Assembly: GCA_045540975.1 (NCBI GenBank)
Contig: JAZQIE010000031.1
Coordinates: forward strand, 1 to 18,596
Origin: SIG510 sp045540975
GTDB taxonomy: Bacteria > Bacillota > Clostridia > Oscillospirales > JAAYXM01
Direction of reading: 5' to 3'
Length of the DNA: 18,596 bases
Shown: piece after piece, positions 16,710 to 18,596 of the stretch
How the letters are laid out: every line of letters begins with the position of its first letter
How positions within the stretch are numbered: position 1 is the first letter of the stretch
Notes under the pieces: generated by a model
Told to the model about the DNA's origin: nothing
Seen by the model: only the letters and a program-made list of their open reading frames with translations
Databases searched by the model: none
Program-made: the position numbers and the translations under genes

Positions 16710-16719
16710 GTTTCTGTCC

Positions 16720-16949
16720 TCCAAGAGCCGTGCTCAAAAAAGCAAAATCCTTGAGATAGTCATATTTCGGCGGAAAAGGCTCTTTCCAAGAGCCGTGCTC
16801 CAAATGAAAAGCGGAATCGCCTTCCGTCTTCGGAAGGAAGGGATAGTTTGAAAGGGAAACCATCAGGGTTTTCCTTTCTGTTTGATTCACGCTGCCGCAG
16901 GCGGCAAAGGCTCTTTCCAAGAGCCGTGCTCCAAATGAAAAGCGGACTC
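16720..16949. repeat. Cluster of short direct repeats between fliB and tRNA-Gly
   Basis: Two 50-bp direct copies, at 16769-16818 and 16900-16949, differ at only two positions. A 16-bp core, minus-strand GAGCACGGCTCTTGGA, recurs at 16931-16916, 16800-16785 and 16735-16720. The third copy is truncated and overlaps the fliB ribosome binding site. In both long copies the core continues into a small palindrome (GGCTCTT/AAGAGCC). In one minus-strand frame both encode SAFHLEHGSWKEP followed by a Pro-rich tail. This accounts for most of the 260 bp between fliB and tRNA-Gly, where I see no convincing gene. Confidence 0.85.
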
Positions 16950-16974
16950 AAAAGAGTCCGCTTTTCATTTGGAG
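16929..16974 (-). terminator. Terminator of the tRNA operon
   Basis: A perfect 21-bp inverted repeat (16929-16949 and 16954-16974) has a 4-nt loop. The core is GCGGACTC/GAGTCCGC, followed on the minus strand by the T-rich TTTTCATTT, a Rho-independent layout with a matching A-rich lead. The outer part of the stem includes the CCA end of tRNA-Gly, so terminator and tRNA 3' end overlap. The distal arm belongs to the repeat copy at 16900-16949. Confidence 0.8.
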
Positions 16975-17043
16975 CAGGTGATGGGAATCGAACCCACGCT
17001 ACCAGCTTGGGAAGCTGGGGCACTGCCATTATGCAACACCTGC
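16970..17043 (-). tRNA. tRNA-Gly (anticodon CCC)
   Basis: This 74-nt gene on the minus strand has acceptor arms GCAGGTG/CACCTGC, anticodon stem CCAGC/GCTGG around loop TTCCCAA (anticodon CCC), T-arm loop GTTCGATTC, discriminator T and an encoded CCA. It reads GGG glycine codons. It lies 15 nt downstream of tRNA-Thr and shares its transcript. Confidence 0.95.
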
Positions 17044-17058
17044 ATAGAACTTAAGTTT

Positions 17059-17134
17059 TGGAGCTGGAGATGGGACTTGAACCCACGACCTATTGATTAC
17101 GAATCAATTGCGCTACCGACTGCGCTACTCCAGC
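17059..17134 (-). tRNA. tRNA-Thr (anticodon CGT)
   Basis: This 76-nt gene on the minus strand has acceptor arms GCTGGAG/CTCCAGC, anticodon stem ATTGA/TCAAT around loop TTCGTAA (anticodon CGT), T-loop GTTCAAGTC, discriminator T and an encoded CCA. It reads ACG threonine codons and is the first gene of the two-tRNA unit. Confidence 0.95.
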
Positions 17135-17167
17135 GCACCCAAACCTTCAGTCAAAACTGACTGTATT

Positions 17168-17196
17168 ATTATATTACACTTTCCTCGCTCCGTCAA
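17168..17196 (-). promoter_or_regulatory. Promoter of the tRNA-Thr/tRNA-Gly unit
   Basis: On the minus strand TTGACG (17196-17191), a 17-bp spacer and a perfect TATAAT (17173-17168) lie about 34 nt before tRNA-Thr. The GC-rich GGAGCGAGG in the spacer is not a known motif to me. A small 6-bp hairpin (17148-17163) sits at the start of the leader. Confidence 0.88.
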
Positions 17197-17290
17197 CAAA
17201 AATTTCTGTGCTTTTCTCATAGAAAGAACAAAAAATTTCCTTTGAGATTTATTCTTTTTCCATGTTGCGAAAACCAAGTTTTTATGTTAG

Positions 17291-17296
17291 TATAAT
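17291..17296 (+). promoter_or_regulatory. Putative -10 box of the PRPP synthetase gene
   Basis: A perfect TATAAT lies at 17291-17296. The best -35 candidate, TTGCGA at 17265-17270, is 20 bp away, which is too long for a standard promoter, so the -35 is uncertain. Transcription from here would start near 17303. That rules against translation from the ATG at 17306 and supports the ATG at 17339. The 94 bp separating this box from the tRNA -35 show no other motif I can name. Confidence 0.5.
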
Positions 17297-17338
17297 AATA
17301 CAGATATGACATTCTTACACAAAAGGGGAAATGTAACT

Positions 17339-18517
17339 ATGGCAAGTTCTTTCATGCCCGGCACAGAAGATAAGATTCCGTACGCTCCGCTTGGTATTAT
17401 ATCACTTATCGGGAGTCGGGAACTCGGGAATCTCGTCGACACGAATTTGGTTCAGCAGCGTCGTTTCAATGTGGAAAACGGTCATGTACCGCTTCATTTC
17501 CCTGCTTATCTGCGCGACTCTTATCTGATTGACCATGTCACTCCGCGCTTCGCATCCGGCGAAGGCAAAGCGATTCTGCGCGACTCTGTCCGTGGGCATG
17601 ACATTTTTATCCTCGCTGATATCAGCAACTACACTTGTACATACAAAATGTTCGGTAAGGATTGTCCGATGAGTCCGGACGATCATTTTCAGGACATCAA
17701 GCGTGTCATCGCCGCAATCAGCGGTAAGGCGCGCCGCATCACGGTTATCATGCCGCTTCTGTACGAAAGCCGTCAGCACAAGAGAAGCGCGCGCGAGTCG
17801 CTCGACTGCGCACTTGCTTTGCAGGAACTCGAGCATCTCGGCATCAACAACATCATCACCTTTGATGCGCATGACCCCCGCGTTCAGAATGCAATTCCGC
17901 TCGGCAGTTTTGAAAACATCCAGCCGACTTATCAGATTGTCAAGGCACTCGTCAAAGAGTATCCGGACATTGAAATCAATAAGGACAAGATGATCGTCAT
18001 CAGCCCGGACGAAGGCGGCATGAGCCGCAGTTTGTACTTTGCAAGTATGCTGGGTCTTGACGTCGGTATGTTCTACAAGCGCCGCGATTACTCCCGTCTG
18101 GTCAACGGCCGCAACCCGATTGTCAGCCATGAATTCTTGGGTGACTCGGTCGAAGGCAAGGACGTTCTCATCGTAGACGATATGATTTCTTCCGGTGAAT
18201 CCGTGCTCGACATTGCGCGCGACCTCAAAAAGCGCAAAGCAAAGCGCATCAACGTCGCGGTTACCTTCGGTCTTTTCACCGAGGGTGTGGAATCCTTCAA
18301 CGAAGCATATGAGGAAGGCATCATCTCCCGCGTATTCACCACCAACTTAAACTACCGCACTCCGGAAGTGCTGAATGCTCCGTGGTATGTCAACGTCGAT
18401 ATGTCCAAGTTCCTCTCCCTCATTATCGACACCTTAAACCACGACCAGTCCATCAGTCCGCTGCTCAACCCGTCGGACAAGATTAACGCACTTCTCTCCA
18501 AGTTCAAAACCAAGTAA
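17339..18517 (+). CDS. prs: Ribose-phosphate pyrophosphokinase (divergent, long form)
   Basis: The enzyme makes PRPP from ribose-5-phosphate and ATP for nucleotide, His and Trp synthesis. It has two phosphoribosyltransferase-like halves, with RQHKRSARES (145-154) in place of the usual catalytic RQDRK loop, FDAHDPRVQNA (175-185) where most enzymes have VDLHA, and a good PRPP-binding VLIVDDMISSGES (276-288). At 392 aa it is much longer than the usual 310-320 aa, with extra sequence at the N-terminus, in the middle and at the C-terminus. An ATG at 17306 would add 11 residues, but AGGGG lies 10 nt before the ATG at 17339 and the probable transcription start is near 17303. It is the only plus-strand gene here. 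Confidence 0.88.
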   Translation: MASSFMPGTEDKIPYAPLGIISLIGSRELGNLVDTNLVQQRRFNVENGHVPLHFPAYLRDSYLIDHVTPRFASGEGKAILRDSVRGHDIFILADISNYTCTYKMFGKDCPMSPDDHFQDIKRVIAAISGKARRITVIMPLLYESRQHKRSARESLDCALALQELEHLGINNIITFDAHDPRVQNAIPLGSFENIQPTYQIVKALVKEYPDIEINKDKMIVISPDEGGMSRSLYFASMLGLDVGMFYKRRDYSRLVNGRNPIVSHEFLGDSVEGKDVLIVDDMISSGESVLDIARDLKKRKAKRINVAVTFGLFTEGVESFNEAYEEGIISRVFTTNLNYRTPEVLNAPWYVNVDMSKFLSLIIDTLNHDQSISPLLNPSDKINALLSKFKTK

Positions 18518-18533
18518 GAAACAACAAACGCAT

Positions 18534-18576
18534 GGCCAAAGGCCCCTTTGGTCGGGCGGGATTTTTGTTTTCTTTT
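18534..18576 (+). terminator. Probable terminator after prs
   Basis: GGCCAAAGG (18534-18542) pairs with CCTTTGGTC (18545-18553) including one G-U pair. The T-rich stretch begins at 18562, separated by GGGCGGGA. The gap between stem and T tract is longer than ideal, so this is a probable rather than certain Rho-independent terminator. Confidence 0.55.
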
Positions 18577-18596
18577 TTTCTCTTCAGAAGAAGGCA

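Noticed and set aside
16820..16837. A 7-bp inverted repeat with 4-nt loop (CCTTCCG/CGGAAGG)
   Set aside because: It has no T tract directly after it and no gene that needs ending there; not called as a terminator.
16684..16863. A 59-codon minus-strand open frame across the repeat region, with a weak AAAGGA site before its ATG
   Set aside because: It is made largely of repeat sequence, runs into the fliB start in another frame, and repeat copies fall in different frames within it, so it is probably not a gene.
17148..17163. A 6-bp hairpin in the tRNA leader
   Set aside because: It is too small and not followed by a T run; it could be chance or simple leader structure.
1..18596. Search for CRISPR arrays, insertion sequences, phage genes or attachment sites
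   Set aside because: No regularly spaced repeats, transposase, integrase or phage-like proteins were seen. The tRNA-flanking repeats do not border an integrated element in this window.

Overview
The window reads as chromosome of a Gram-positive, low-to-mid GC Firmicute, most likely an uncultured gut-type member of the Clostridia. The grounds are the gene order (DUF1385/yqhQ-prmC, recA-recX-rimO-pgsA), strong GGAGG/AAGGGG ribosome binding sites, some GTG/TTG starts, CCA-encoded tRNAs, and a Pol I with a degraded proofreading site. The genus cannot be told from the sequence alone.

Layout, from the right. A prs-type PRPP synthetase gene (17339-18517, + strand) is transcribed away from everything else. 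Divergent from it is a two-gene tRNA unit (Thr-CGT, Gly-CCC) with a near-consensus promoter and its own terminator. Next comes a 260-bp repeat-bearing intergenic stretch, a fliB-family gene, and a hexapeptide acyltransferase gene with its own strong promoter and a Rho-independent terminator. From about 15.1 kb to the left edge runs one tightly packed minus-strand block: lipoprotein - response regulator - histidine kinase - DUF1385 - prmC - recA - recX - rimO - pgsA - cysS - polA - rimI - tsaD - sirtuin - start of another gene. Many junctions overlap (ATGA or TGATG) and no gap exceeds about 16 nt. I saw no terminator inside it, so it looks like one long operon headed by the extended -10 promoter at about 15.14 kb; internal promoters cannot be excluded.

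The block mixes envelope sensing (calcium-loop lipoprotein plus two-component system), translation quality and modification (PrmC, RimO, CysS, RimI, TsaD), DNA repair and replication (RecA, RecX, Pol I), phospholipid synthesis (PgsA) and protein deacylation (sirtuin). This is mostly conserved housekeeping DNA. I did not find a clear novel defence, mobile or biosynthetic system. The items most worth a second look are the short repeat family next to tRNA-Gly, the divergent PRPP synthetase, the orphan FliB-type protein, the acyltransferase with an apparent ATT start and a histidine-to-tyrosine change at its probable active site, and the lipoprotein-two-component trio heading a recA-containing operon.
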